Of a stretch of DNA of 64,000 nt, positions 34,788-46,079 are shown piece after piece (position 1 is the first letter of the stretch; the number at the start of each line of letters is the position of its first letter). The translations under genes were made by a program, and so were the position numbers. Origin of the DNA: Zychaea mexicana (taxonomy: Eukaryota > Mucoromycota > Mucoromycetes > Mucorales > Lichtheimiaceae); assembly GCF_025766255.1 (NCBI RefSeq), contig NW_026516722.1, positions 220,093-284,092 of the forward strand, given 5' to 3'. The notes under the pieces are model-generated. The model saw only the letters and a list, made by a program, of their open reading frames with translations. It made no database searches and was not told the DNA's origin.

Positions 34788-34873
34788 TTGGCAAAAGGGG
34801 GATTCGAACTCGCGCCTTATACCAAAGGCCCAACACAAGGCTGGTGCGTTAGACCACTTCACCAACGCAAAGA
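34788..34873 (-). other. tRNA-like segment near right end of Merlin
   Basis: On minus: A-box-like TTGGTGAAGTGGTCTAACGC, a possible anticodon arm (CCAG...TTGG), a long variable arm GCCTT...AAGGC as in Leu/Ser tRNAs, and a consensus B box GAGTTCGAATCC. Acceptor (CTTTGCG versus TTTTGCC) and T stem do not pair, so it is not a standard tRNA gene. It points inward, mirroring 31981-32052. Confidence 0.45.
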
Positions 34874-35217
34874 TTTTAAAAAATTAAGTATACATATCTG
34901 CTATTACTGTAGTCCGGGAAAACGTTTAGCCGTCGGAAAAACCAATTACCCGTCTATTTCCTTTTTAGGAAGTCACGTGATCTAAGCCACTTACCAAGCC
35001 ACCAAGCCACCGGGTAAATTCTTACAGTCACCCCTTTTGACTTAGGCAGCAGCTAGGGAAAAAAGGAAAGTGAAGAAAGAAGTTAAGCAGGCGGAAGAGA
35101 AAAAGGCAGCTGGAAGAAACATGTTAAGCAGGTAGCATAAATAAGAGAGTGAGATGACATCGGAATACATATAAGCATAAACAGAAGAGTGAGATGACAG
35201 ATGAAGTGGGATAATAA

Positions 35218-35343
35218 AGAGAAGAAGCATAACGAGTAAGGAGGGACAGGCGACTATTAAGAGAAGAAGCATAACGAGTAAGGAGGGATAGGCGACAATA
35301 AAAAGAAGAAGCATAAAGAGTAAGGAGGGATAGGCGGAGATAA
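35218..35343. repeat. 42-bp tandem repeat, three copies
   Basis: Three consecutive 42-bp units beginning AGAGAAGAAGCATAACGAGT at 35218, 35260 and 35302, differing by a few bases. They sit in a purine-rich non-coding stretch (35042-35450) that reads as repeated hydrophobic residues on minus; I do not regard that as a gene. Confidence 0.85.
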
Positions 35344-35520
35344 AATGTGGATGGTAAAGGAGTGACTGGAGAAAAAGTACAAAGGAAGGGAGGGCATCTA
35401 TAGACACTGACCACAGGAACACTTAAAGCAGGTAACGCACGCTCGTAGATTAGGTGCTTGCATACTGCTAATGACTGCTCCTATACGCGTCCAAAGAGTG
35501 TCAGTTAACGTCAGCGCATC

Positions 35521-36794
35521 TTACTCCGCTGGTCGATGTCGCTTGGCACTCAATGCAATGTGTTTGAACAAGATTTCGGCAGGATTGAGCACCCTACTGC
35601 AATGTGGCAAAAACACTGCTTTGTGGTCTTTAGCTTCAACCAACTGACAAATCGTCGCGTTTGTCTCTTTTGGAACATCGTCAGAGACAATGCTCCGGGA
35701 ACGAAGCTTCTTCACATCCATCTCGGCGAAGAGTCTGCGAAGGAACTTCTTGACATCGTCGTTGTTAGTGGGCCCTTCGCAGTTTTTGTTGCTAAAGTGG
35801 AGGACCTCACTACAAGTAAAGCCGACGAGGAACGTGGAGGTGGTTTCCAAGGGTTCCAAGGGCTTAACCTTGGGCTCGTGCACCTTACCAACAGCTGCTG
35901 CTTTCTGTGCCCTCGCTTTGCGTCTTCTTGGCATCAGCGTAAGTACGATTGCTGTTGATGTGGTAAGCCATTTCACCAACAAAAACACAAGTGGCTGCGC
36001 TGACACCTTGCTCATACACACTGTGCAGGCAATCTTGTATATCTACAAGCATCTCTGCCTCATCTGGGGCTCGAGCGAGACTCTTGAACGCACGGACGGT
36101 GATGCCAAGGTTCTTCTGTACATACGTCTTCAACATGGTTCGGTCACCGCTGCTTCATCGTAGTTTCTGTGATATGCATCAAAGATATCGTTGTGTGAGG
36201 CAGCAGCGTGCTGGCCGATATATCTACAAAGAAACTTGTGCATATCTTCCGTTACACTTTTCTTTTCTGCCTTCTGGTAAGTGCCACTTTCGGCATACTT
36301 CTGCTTGCGGGTGCGCAACGTGCTAGGTGTGATGCCGTTCTTCATTGCGGCTTTTCGGATTGACAATCCAGCAGCGTTCTGGAGCAGAGCATCCTGCACT
36401 ATGTTGTTACTGGGGGGATCGTAGTTTTCTCTACACACACCCGAGGCCTTACTGCTTGTTGGCCCAGCTGCTTGGCTGTTGCGATGCATTGGCACGTCAA
36501 TATCACAATCCAAATGTTGCCTTGGCTTGTCTTAAAGAGTCATTATGATGTGTATTTTGTTAGTGGCTTAGAATCTTACTCTATATATTATATCATTTCT
36601 ATTGCTCTCAATATTGCACCTGCAGCAGATTCCTCGTTCATGCTCAAGCTACTGAGGTCTCGTACAAGGTGGCTTTCCGAACTCGAAGCAGCAGCTGGAG
36701 CAGGACCGTGCACACGAGCACGCTTAGCCTGGCCTTGGGCCATATCGGAATCCAAGGTATGTTTGTTGAGTTGGTTATTGTTAGTGCTCATTTT
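35521..36794 (-). pseudogene. IS630/Tc1-type DDE transposase, copy C
   Basis: Minus-strand relative of the copies at 25831 and 30397. A likely first exon (MSTNNNQLNKHTLDSDMAQG, ATG about 36794) is followed by an HTH region (QNAAGLSIRKAAMKNGITPS, about 36310-36380), then in other frames CVFVGEMAYHINSN (first catalytic position reads Gly, about 35970), SIVSDDVPKETNATI (second Asp region, about 35670) and LNPAEILFKHIAL (third, about 35560). Frameshifts near 36130 and 35950 and the Asp-to-Gly change make it inactive. A 66-residue insertion-like Lys/Glu segment lies between the first and second motifs. Confidence 0.7.
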
Positions 36795-37823
36795 GAAAGA
36801 ACAAAGTTGTCGAAAGAGAGTCGACTTATTTACAACACCCATAAACATAAAGTGTATACGGTAGCACGTCTTTGTTTTCATCGAAATTGACTTATATGTA
36901 TATGTATCGTATTGATTCATACTCCTATTGTAAGCTCATATGGATACAGAATGTTAAATATAAACTACTATACAAGGATCTCACCCTCCCGTATTATTTT
37001 TCTCTCTGCCTTCCTCTCCCCAGCAATAACATCAGTCACCGCGCGAAAAGTCCAATATCAAGGGCTTTTAAAAGACCTTGATATTTATATATAAAGAGGC
37101 AAGGTGTGCCCCCAAAGAAGTTGGGGGTTTTCAGAGAGTGGATGCGGTAGTTATGCATGAAGTTTCTGTTTGTATATATAAACTTACTATATTGGTCCAA
37201 AAAGCTCCCCAGTATATGCAATAGCTGCAAGAATAGAACTTCATGTTAGTTACTCAATATTACATCGGATGAAGTACTCCGAGTGTATGCTTTCGTTACA
37301 AAGAGAAGTCTTTCATGATTTTTTTATCACATACACCAACATGCACCATTCCATGTACCTAAAAAGAAGTGACGGGTCTCGCACTACCACTGTTCTGCAT
37401 CTTCATAATCCCCCTACAGCCCTTGCTTCAAAAGATCATGTGTACTTTTCATACTGCTCTCTTACAAACATATGCAAAGTGCCGAAAAATGCCGCTCTTA
37501 TATATATATAATTTAATGTCATGCCGAAACCAGTTGGATCCAAAAAAAAGGATGCTACAATGCATTTTTATATATAAAAACATTCTCGGCGTATTACAAA
37601 GCAGCACATGTTTTACGATGCTGATAGAATGCGTTTATTTTTTTTTCATTGTTGTGAATGACCAATGCGATTAAGTAGAGATTTGAAAAGTTAGGGACAG
37701 TGTAGGAGCAACAACCCCTGAATTATTAAAGACGACCCCGTTCAAGGGAAGCTTTTTCTTATATAAAAGTGAATTCTTTTGAGGTTAATCTTTTATCTAC
37801 ATTCGCTTTTTTGTTGATGCATA
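36795..37823. other. Intergenic region upstream of CACTA-like gene 1
   Basis: No gene recognised. Contains the palindrome at 37054-37085 and a TATATAAAA box near 37759, about 60 bp before the ATG at 37824, a plausible promoter for the downstream transposase. Confidence 0.45.
37054..37085. repeat. AATATCAAGG palindrome, isolated copy
   Basis: AATATCAAGG...CCTTGATATT arms around a short A/T-rich centre. Same arms occur three times at 44872-45003. Confidence 0.75.
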
Positions 37824-40800
37824 ATGGCAAGCAATAGACGTATGGTTGCTTGCTACTGTCGAACGTGCAGCAGGTCAAACCCACGGGGTTATGAGTTGGT
37901 GACAAATCGAGTACGGCAAAACCACGATGAGCGTGATCACGTTGTACTAAGAGGCGAGACACAGCAGGATGGTATTTTATAAGCTACTTTTCCAAGCATC
38001 AGTATGGTAATAATGATATTTGACTTCGAATATAGTGGCTAGTATGATCGCTCTCTATGAATCCTTGAGCAATAACACGTCCCGATCATCAGTTGGCAAT
38101 GGCGTAACCATGGATAGTACTGGTGAATCCAGTGTTTTGCCACCACCAGCAGGCAATTCTAACGCGGACATGGACGATTATGGTGATGATACGATGGATA
38201 TTGATGATGGCAACCCCCCTTCTCCTATTCATCCTTCGTCTCCGGAGTCTCTTTCACTTCCCTACCCTCGTCCTCAAGGTATGATAAGTTGTTGAGTAGA
38301 ATTGTTGATAGATCGACTAATAACGAATTATCTCTGAATGTAGCTGTCAATGCCAACCGCAGAATACCTCTCGACATTGAGGATAACATATTCGAAAACG
38401 GTGGTGATAGCGATAGTGAGACTGTGGTTGGTGCTCATGCTCGTGTATTGGATGCGGACGACATTGAGTGGGGGTACAGCAACGAGGAAGACGAGATAGT
38501 CGATATAACAGGAGGTCGGTTCCCAAAGGACAATTTTATTATATTCACTTGCATAGTAATACTAATTAAGTGTTTCTTTAAAAAAAGATATCACTTACCT
38601 CGATAATTCAGCATCAGAAAGAATGCTACTTCAGCATTATCGACATCCAGTTGCACTCGTCCTCGTTTTCCTTGTCTTGTTCCAGTTGCATTTTTTTTCT
38701 GAGCATATTTCAGGCATAGTTATCGAGTTTTTCTCAGTCCTGCTTGCAGATCTCCTTGGCCCGGATGCCCATATCCCTCGTTCACTTGCTACCCTGCGTA
38801 GTATAACTGGCTTCTCTGTCTTAACAGACAACATCGTCTTATATGTGTCGTGTTCCCGGTGCCACAGTCTCTACCTGAAAGGATCCGACGATTGCCCCAC
38901 CGAATGCACCAATGACGACATTCGATACCAAGGATTGTGCGGCACCAGATTGTTCAAAGCATTAAGGAGTCGCCTATCTCCAGTAAAGGAATTTGCGTAC
39001 CAGCCCTTGGCTGCTAGTATACAGAGGCTTTTCAAGCGACCAGGGTTCGAGGCAAAAATTGAACAATGGCGTTCCCGCACACGATATGAAAACAAATTTT
39101 TTGACATCTATGATGGCGATATGTGGCGTGGTATCCTTGATAGAAGTGGTGCCCCATTCGTTTCTTTATATCGTTCGTTGTTGTTGACGCTTAACGTTGA
39201 TTGGTTTGGTCCGTTCATCAATTCTACGTACTCGTGCGGTGCTCTATACTTGACTGTCAACAACTTGCCGCGGTCAGAGCGCTTTAAAACAGAGAATGTA
39301 ATCCTTGTTGGTATCATGCCAGGTCCAAGTGAGCCAAGTACATCCGATATGAATCATTACCTTCGTCCACTGGTTGATGAATTGTTGGAGTGGTATGATG
39401 GAAAAAGGATCAGCACCTACAGCAATCCAACAGAAGGCGCTCTTGTCCGGGTAGCTTTGCTCAACAATGCATGCGACATCCCTGCTGCTCGAAAAACTAG
39501 TGGATTCACGTCCCATGCAAGCCTCTGTGCTTGCCATAAATGCCTTCGCCAGTTCGCCGTCTTCGAGGGTACATCGAGTATAAACTACTCTGGTTTCGAA
39601 GTCGATGATTGGGAGCTGCGCACGAAGGAAGGCAATTTGGGTGATGCCACTCGATGGAAATATGCTGCTACTATGGCTGCTCGGCGACAGATCGAACGTG
39701 AAACTGGGACGAGATGGTCAGAGCTTCATCGCCTACGCTACTTTGATCCCGTTCGTTGTACTATTATCGACCCAATGCATAATTTGTTCCTTGGTACCGC
39801 TAAACGTATGACAAAACTTTGGATCGAAGATGCGCATCTGACAAATCGAGATCTGAAGGAAATGCAAACGTAAGTTTTAGTAGCAGTTCTTTATTGTGTT
39901 TGTTGCTATCGTTGTTAATAGATGGATGTCATGATCTTGTTCTGTGAATGACCGTATACCTAGACTGGCTGATGGCATTGTCCTCCCACCCGACTATGTT
40001 TCCTTGAAGCGTAAGATCGAAAGTGGTTTTTCGTTCATGACTGCTGATGATTGGAAGTCATGGTGCCTAGTGTATTCACCTTTTGTGCTGCAGGGACACC
40101 TCGAAGATCGTTTGCTTCAGAATTGGCTACTTTTTGTCAACGCATGCCGTTTACTAGTAAAGCCATCGATTACTAAGAGCGAGGTCGATTTGGCACACGC
40201 AAATTTGCTGAATTTTTGCACTGGTGTTGAAGACTTGTATGGCGCAGAAGCAGTAACACCAAACATGCACTTACATATGCATCTGGATATGACGATCCTT
40301 GATTTCGGCCCCTTGTACGGATTCTGGCTCTTCAGCTTTGAGAGATACAACGGGTATCTGAAAGAGATCGATACAAACCAAAAGGAGTCTTTCGAAGTGA
40401 CTTTCTTGAAACGGTTTCTGCAAAAGACTGGTGGTCGTGATTTTCTTCGCTAGTTTGAAGGTCGATTCCAAGACCGTCCACATCATTTTGAATATTTAAC
40501 TCGTTTCCTTGATTATATTCAACCCATCCAGCAAACTTCTGACGTTGACCCACTTCGATTTGACATTCATGGGTTCTACTTATGGTCAACGGGCACAGAA
40601 GAAGCGACAGGATCTGAGCCATTGCCCCCAAGCTCTTACCCTCTGAAAACTGGACCGACCGCGACCATGCCTGACACATTGTATGAATATCTGTATGAAT
40701 TCTACGATCATGTATACGACCAAGCTTTCGACCATTTCCGGTACCCCGTAACTGGCTTGGAAATCGTTAGCAATTATTATCAGAAGATCAAGACAGTTGA

Positions 40801-41216
40801 CATCATGGGTCAGACTTACCGGAGCATGGCAGCACGATCTCGGCGAGGAGCGCATGTACAAGTTCTGTACGAATCAGGGCAACGTAATACTAACCACAGC
40901 CACCGCCAGTTGCATGGCCATGTGAAATACAGTATTTCTTTCGGCATGTGTTGACCATAGATAGCGTGCCAACAGAGCATGTATTTGCATTTGTACGATG
41001 GTATGCTTCGCGCGACGATGATGTTCCTCCTCCCTCCTTCACGGATGAGTACTTGGAAACAACATGGAGTAGTCGATTTCGAGCCGAGAGTAGCGATTGC
41101 ATCGTGCCTGTTCACCGTTTGAACACACAAGTTGCAGTCGTTAAATATGATAGCCTAGACGATGATAATGACGGAACAACAGTAGTCATTCCCTTGCCTA
41201 AAAAAATGTTAGCATA
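37824..41216 (+). pseudogene. CACTA/Plavaka-like transposase 1
   Basis: DDE transposase of the Transposase_21-like group. Exons 37824-37971, 38036-38278, 38344-38514, 38588-39869 and 39922 onward; introns 52-73 bp, most with GT...TAG ends. N-terminal Cys motif CYCRTCSRSN with a following His; acidic region; core with LTLNVDWFGPF (Asp, about 39200), NNLPRSERFK, NACDIPAARKTSGF with CACHKC (about 39470-39540), DPMHNLFLGTAKRM (about 39770-39810), TPNMHLHMHL and FWLFSFERYNG (Glu, about 40320-40350); C-terminal FAFVRWY and CIVPVHRL. Damage: TGA 39932-39934, TAG 40451-40453 and a 2-bp frameshift near 40931. The 38515 donor (GTCGGT) is weak. Confidence 0.85.
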
Positions 41217-41851
41217 AGGGCAAACCCTTTACTTTCCGCATGAATATCCCATCTCTACATTTATACTTTCATCTCTCCTCCTCAACAAACAAAACCGTTC
41301 ACTGCCTTAAAAAATTCGTTCTTGCCTTTACATGTCCATTCAACTGTCGAAACAGCTACGTAAGTGCCTACATTCTTGCTGAGCTCGTCAGCGAAACGAT
41401 TAACAGCACATTATGTTGTATAAAGAAAGTGTTCGTTTGTACAAAGAGATGGTTCTGTATAGTATCTAGGAACGCGTGTATATACAAGGCCAACCGTACC
41501 AAATGCTGGTTCCAACAATGAGGCTTTTTTGTGAATGTGCGGCAGCTTGTATGTGTACTGAATACCCTTCCTTCGAGTGTATCGAGAATAGAGCGTCGAA
41601 TGAAGGAGATGCTGTTCAGTGTAAAGATTAACAGAAAAAAACCAGGAAAGAGAAGAAAGGGAACAAAGAAAGGACGCGTGTTCGTTTTGCATGTCACCCC
41701 AAAATATGGCGAAGACTTTTTCTTCTGACCCCCAATATCAATTGCATTCTGAGTCCCCCTCCCCTAAACAATCCTCTTACGAAACAGTACACACATAACT
41801 ACTTTTGCCCTCCCCATACCCACACGGAAACCGTGCAACCGATTTATTTTT

Positions 41852-42919
41852 CTAATGGTGAGCCCAAGCTGGCAGCGTAGACACCACTTCAGGTGCCAAA
41901 TCCACCGCTCTGCTAACCCTTGTTCTACCAACAAGTGCCGCTCGCTGATTCCGGAGACCAGCACCAGCAGCCACAATCTCGTCCAGTTTTGCAAAAAACT
42001 CGTTTGCCTACAGATGTCATCAGCTCCATGACATAACCTTTAAACACTCATGCAAGCGTCTTACCCTATCGGTACGCCATTCAGGCACCAGCACCAACAA
42101 CTGCTTCCCATTGGTGCTGCCTTCCGTGTCTGTCTCTTCATCAGACTGGCACTTGTGCTGGAGCAACCGAGAACCGTCTGGGTAGAGCTCATCGAATTGA
42201 GCAGAATGGTTCTCGTGGGCTCGTAATCGCCGTTGCAATTTCTTGTATATATTAAACATTACCTTTATTACCAACAAATAGCCAAATCCTCACCAATTAA
42301 TCTATATGACCTTACCGTATTGCGTCGCTGATAACGTCGCCGAACCACTTTCAGTTCTTCAGCAGCGGAAGGCGGTCGTCGCGACTTCGTACGCTCGTTA
42401 TCAAAGAACGTATACACCATGTCCAACAAACGACGCTTGTTGACGTTGATATGGCTCAAGCTGTTCACGTACCTGACGATCAGATCACGAGCAGCGCGAT
42501 TATGTGGATCTGTGAACACAGTCGAGAAACAGAAACCACGATCACCCAGGGTACGATTGTAGTCGCGGATGGCCTCCTATCAAACACATCATAGTCATCA
42601 ATGTACTGCTAATCCATTGCTCGCCGTTGTATAATTGTTTTCTTACGGAAATAGTTGGCAAACGGCCTGGCGTGCTCGCTGTTTGGACCACACCGGGTTC
42701 TTGCTGCCCATGCTCAGGACGCGCTTCGGACAGGCGCGAAACTGTATCACCTATCGACGTCAACCGTTCGCGCAGCAACCTGTTTTCCGTCTCCACCCTT
42801 TGCAGCCGTTCTTCCGTCAATGCACGCTCGTAAGCAGTAGCATTCTCCTGCTGGATGGCCACACGACGGGATTCTGCTTCGCGCTCTCTTTGCGCGTTGA
42901 TTTCACGTATGGTAGGCAT
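41852..42919 (-). CDS. 288-aa gene convergent with CACTA-like transposase 1
   Basis: Exons 42647-42919, 42316-42576, 42065-42241 and 41852-42007 join cleanly (91+87+59+52 codons). All three introns (70, 74 and 57 bp) are phase 0 with GTAAG donors. The protein has a coiled-coil N-terminus (IREINAQREREAESRRVAIQ), a central domain (TDPHNRAARDLIVRYVNS then KRRLLDMVYTFFDNERTKSR), a basic stretch (VVRRRYQRRNTKLQRRLRAH), an acidic loop and a C-terminal helix (ANEFFAKLDEIVAAGAGL) ending at TAG 41852-41854. I know no named family. Position tail-to-tail with a CACTA-like transposase suggests an accessory DNA-binding protein, analogous in role to plant TNPA; this is an inference. Confidence 0.75.
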
Positions 42920-45900
42920 CTATAGGATAACTCAGTACATGCAACGACAATGTATTGCCAGCAACTCTCTATGCTTACTTTGGTTGTTAGCACTAAGCAG
43001 TTCGATATCAAGAAAGGGATCTGATTCAGGAAAGTATATTTTTGAGAGCGTCTTTTATAATGACTTTATGTTTTGTCACTCAATTAGTTTATATTTGCTG
43101 CAGATGAATACCGTTATTATTGTTTGCAGTCGGACCAATGTGGATCGGATTGGGGTTGGTCACGATGTAGTGCACTGTGTATTCATTCTTACCTTTTTTA
43201 AGGGCGTATTGGATTACTGCTCATCGACTATGGGTGCTACTATACATGCTCTTAGGAATGTAGCAAATTCAAGCGACATATTGCCAGCAGCAAATGTAAA
43301 TGGATGGCGTGGTTTACGATAAAGGTTCGTAAAAGTTATGGTACGATAATAAAGTAGCACAATATGGATTGTGTTGGGGGAGTAATCAACGATCTCACTT
43401 GATGCTCTTCCTTGCATACTTGGACTTCTTCTACGCATTGTTTCTTACACTTCCTTTTCTTATGCACGGCCTGTTACTTTTCACTACGATCATGGCTATT
43501 GCACAGGCCACCACTTTCTTCAACGATTTAATATCCAGTGCTACGGGAACGCCAAGTGGATACAACTTTGTCATGCTCAAGGTGTAAGGTGGTAGGTAAG
43601 ATTGGAATACAGAAAGATGGATAAAGTGTTGGTCGGTGGAATCGACGCGCTACTTGCATAATCTGTGGCAAATGTTTGGATCGGATTTTGTGAGTGTGCA
43701 TGTGATGAGTACTTTTCAAAAGTTCTTTTTTTTGGTTCACTGGATTCCCTTTCTCTTTCCTCTTCCTCCTCCTTCTTCTTCTTCCTCTCACTACGTAACA
43801 GATACAACAGCCAGTTTTTATATATATCGATTTTTATTTACGGTCTTGTTTGAAGGTGATTCTCTTGGCTCTTATTCTTTCCTTTTTACATTTTTCTACG
43901 GTTTATCTTGCTTATACTAATGCACGCCTTCATTATACCATTTCATACAACACAGTTCGTACTTTATACCTTTTGAAGCTGCTGTCGCTGCCAGATGTTA
44001 TATATAGCTAGAAGAGCGTAAGTTTCCCTTTTTTCATTTTATCTACTGTATACCATTTATCTATAACCCTGACTAACTACAATCTACCACCCATCTCATC
44101 GTGCCACATGTACACTACGAACTTATTCATGCCTTGCTAAGGCTTCCTAACGTGATGAAATGGAGTGCTACTATTACGGCTGACTCATATGGATGATAAG
44201 GATCAAGGCCTTATAGGTATATGTATCTTTGTTAGTACTCTTTTCCTATGACATATGACGAGCTTCGTTGTCTCTGCACCATTGGTATATATCAAACTGC
44301 TCCTTTCGCGGCCGGTCTTTAACTCCTTCATCCTATGAATTATGCATTCTGGATTCTTCACTAACAATCTTCATTGTGTCTTTTAGGTATGTCATCTCCA
44401 AAATCGTCTATGAACATCTCCTTCTGCGCTGCTTTTGCTTTCACTTATAATTTGACTCAACATGCATTTTTCCGTAGCAGGACTGCCATCCTTTGCACTA
44501 TCTCTTTTCGACTACAGCCTTCCTTTTAAAATCATTACATAACATAGACTTACATTTGATGACGTTCTTTTAATGTTCTATAAAGCATAATCTTGTATTG
44601 ATTTTTTATACAAAATATAATAAAAACGGTTGTGGACACCCATAATAATATATATATTACACATGACCATGAATATGAAAACCAATAGCATGCTTTGTCC
44701 GTTTACTATATGTGTGATAAAAAGAACGAAAATATGCAATGCGTAATCCTTCTTTTTACGAACCTACTACAGAAGGCACCCGGTCCAAATGCAATGTATA
44801 GTAAGACCGTTATAGACATCTACATGCATGATGTAATCAAATTATGAGCTTGGGGGGCTACATGCGCATAAAAATATCAAGGTGTAAAAAGACCTTGATA
44901 TTTACTCGAAAAGCTAAATATCAAGGTGTTTGAAAACACCTTGATATTTTATAGAAAAGCTGTATATCAAGGTAATATCAAGCTCTTTTCTACCCCTTGA
45001 TATTCCCCTGCAAGCCCAGTGAGTACCATAATTTAAGAAGTAGCGCTCAAAAGGGCTAAACTCCTACATCCAAACGATATACAGGATCAATTCATGTCTA
45101 TATTGCCCTCGCCATTAATCTCTACCGAGAATAATAGCTGCTTTTAATTGATGTTACTTCCTTGTGAGATCGTCTGTCAGTGGCCCAAGATGCTTTATGA
45201 CTATGATATGGTCTGCCCAGATATATAATGAGAAATACAAGCCATCTGAAAATCTGAGGATACTCCTTTAATGGTTGTTTATACTACTATTCCCGTCATA
45301 TCTGAAATTGACCGTCATTATTGTTGTTGCATACTTACAAAAGGGCAGCTGTTGTATCATCTATGCAGGCCGTTGATATGACAAGGCATCATCATGTTTA
45401 GGAATCATATTTGTATTAACGAAACTATTTACTGTTGAGTATATGCTCTTCATTCAGCACTAGCCTTTATGATCTAAGAAGACTCGCATAGCTGTTAGAA
45501 AGAAAAGTATATGAGTTGCTTCTGTATGCACACAAGGAAGGTTAAAATTGCACGTGCTCATGCTTCAAGCTGTCGTTTTTGATTTTGCTTACTGCTAGTC
45601 ATATTGTTGCAGCCTAATCGGCTTTGCTATTCCTTTCCGATGGGTACAACATCCACTTTTTCCAAGCTTTTTTCAAGCTATTTTTTTCGTCTTGCCTATG
45701 TATTTGTTGCTAGCAACATGGAAGATATACCATTGCATGCTAATTTGTAGTATGGGTTCAGATTGTCTATGGAAAGAAAAAAGCATGTTTCAGTATCGTT
45801 TAAGCTTTTGATTGCAAATGCGACATACCTTATTTACTTATATCCAGGGCAAACACATTCGATGATCATAGACAATAGAATTGTTTGGAATGACCATCTT

Positions 45901-46079
45901 CTGGCTCTCTTTTCGAGCCAACTGTTCTAATCATTGCTCACTGAGTAACATTGTTAGACTTAGAATTTTGCTCTTGCGTTCTTATACTGTAATAGTTGAA
46001 TGTAAATGGCATTAGCAGGGTTCAGTTTCTGCCTAACAGCAAAAGCTATAAATATGAAACTATAATTATACGCTGTAAC
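42920..46079. other. Long non-coding stretch
   Basis: About 3.2 kb with no convincing gene. Contains a pyrimidine tract (TCCTCCTCCTTCTTCTTC, about 43765-43790), the three-hairpin cluster at 44872-45003, and otherwise moderate-complexity AT-rich DNA. Short open frames on both strands look random. Confidence 0.5.
44872..45003. repeat. Cluster of three AATATCAAGG hairpins
   Basis: Three consecutive palindromes with arms ATATCAAGG/CCTTGATAT at 44872-44903, 44916-44949 (16-bp perfect arms, AAATATCAAGGTGTTT) and about 44964-45003. Each is separated by a short AAAAGCT-containing spacer. Confidence 0.85.

Larger units (their letters stand above)
31901..35033 (-). mobile_element. Complete Merlin (IS1016-like) DNA transposon
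   Basis: 3133-bp element with terminal inverted repeats GGGTGACYGTAAGAATTT (plus ACCC) at 31901-31922 and, inverted, 35012-35033. It is flanked by a perfect 8-bp duplication CTTTTGAC (31893-31900 and 35034-35041), the target length known for Merlin. It carries one gene, the transposase on the minus strand, and two tRNA-like segments near the ends. Subterminal sequences differ between ends: GTGACTGCTTTTCCTCGA repeats on the left, GCTTGGTG repeats on the right. Confidence 0.9.

Noticed and set aside
35042..35422. 126-codon minus-strand ORF of repeated LLFIVAYPSLLVML-like units
   Set aside because: Produced by the 42-bp tandem repeat in purine-rich DNA; resembles a membrane protein only because of composition.
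43577..43807. Lys/Glu-rich minus-strand ORF
   Set aside because: Arises from the TCC/TTC pyrimidine tract; no support as a gene.
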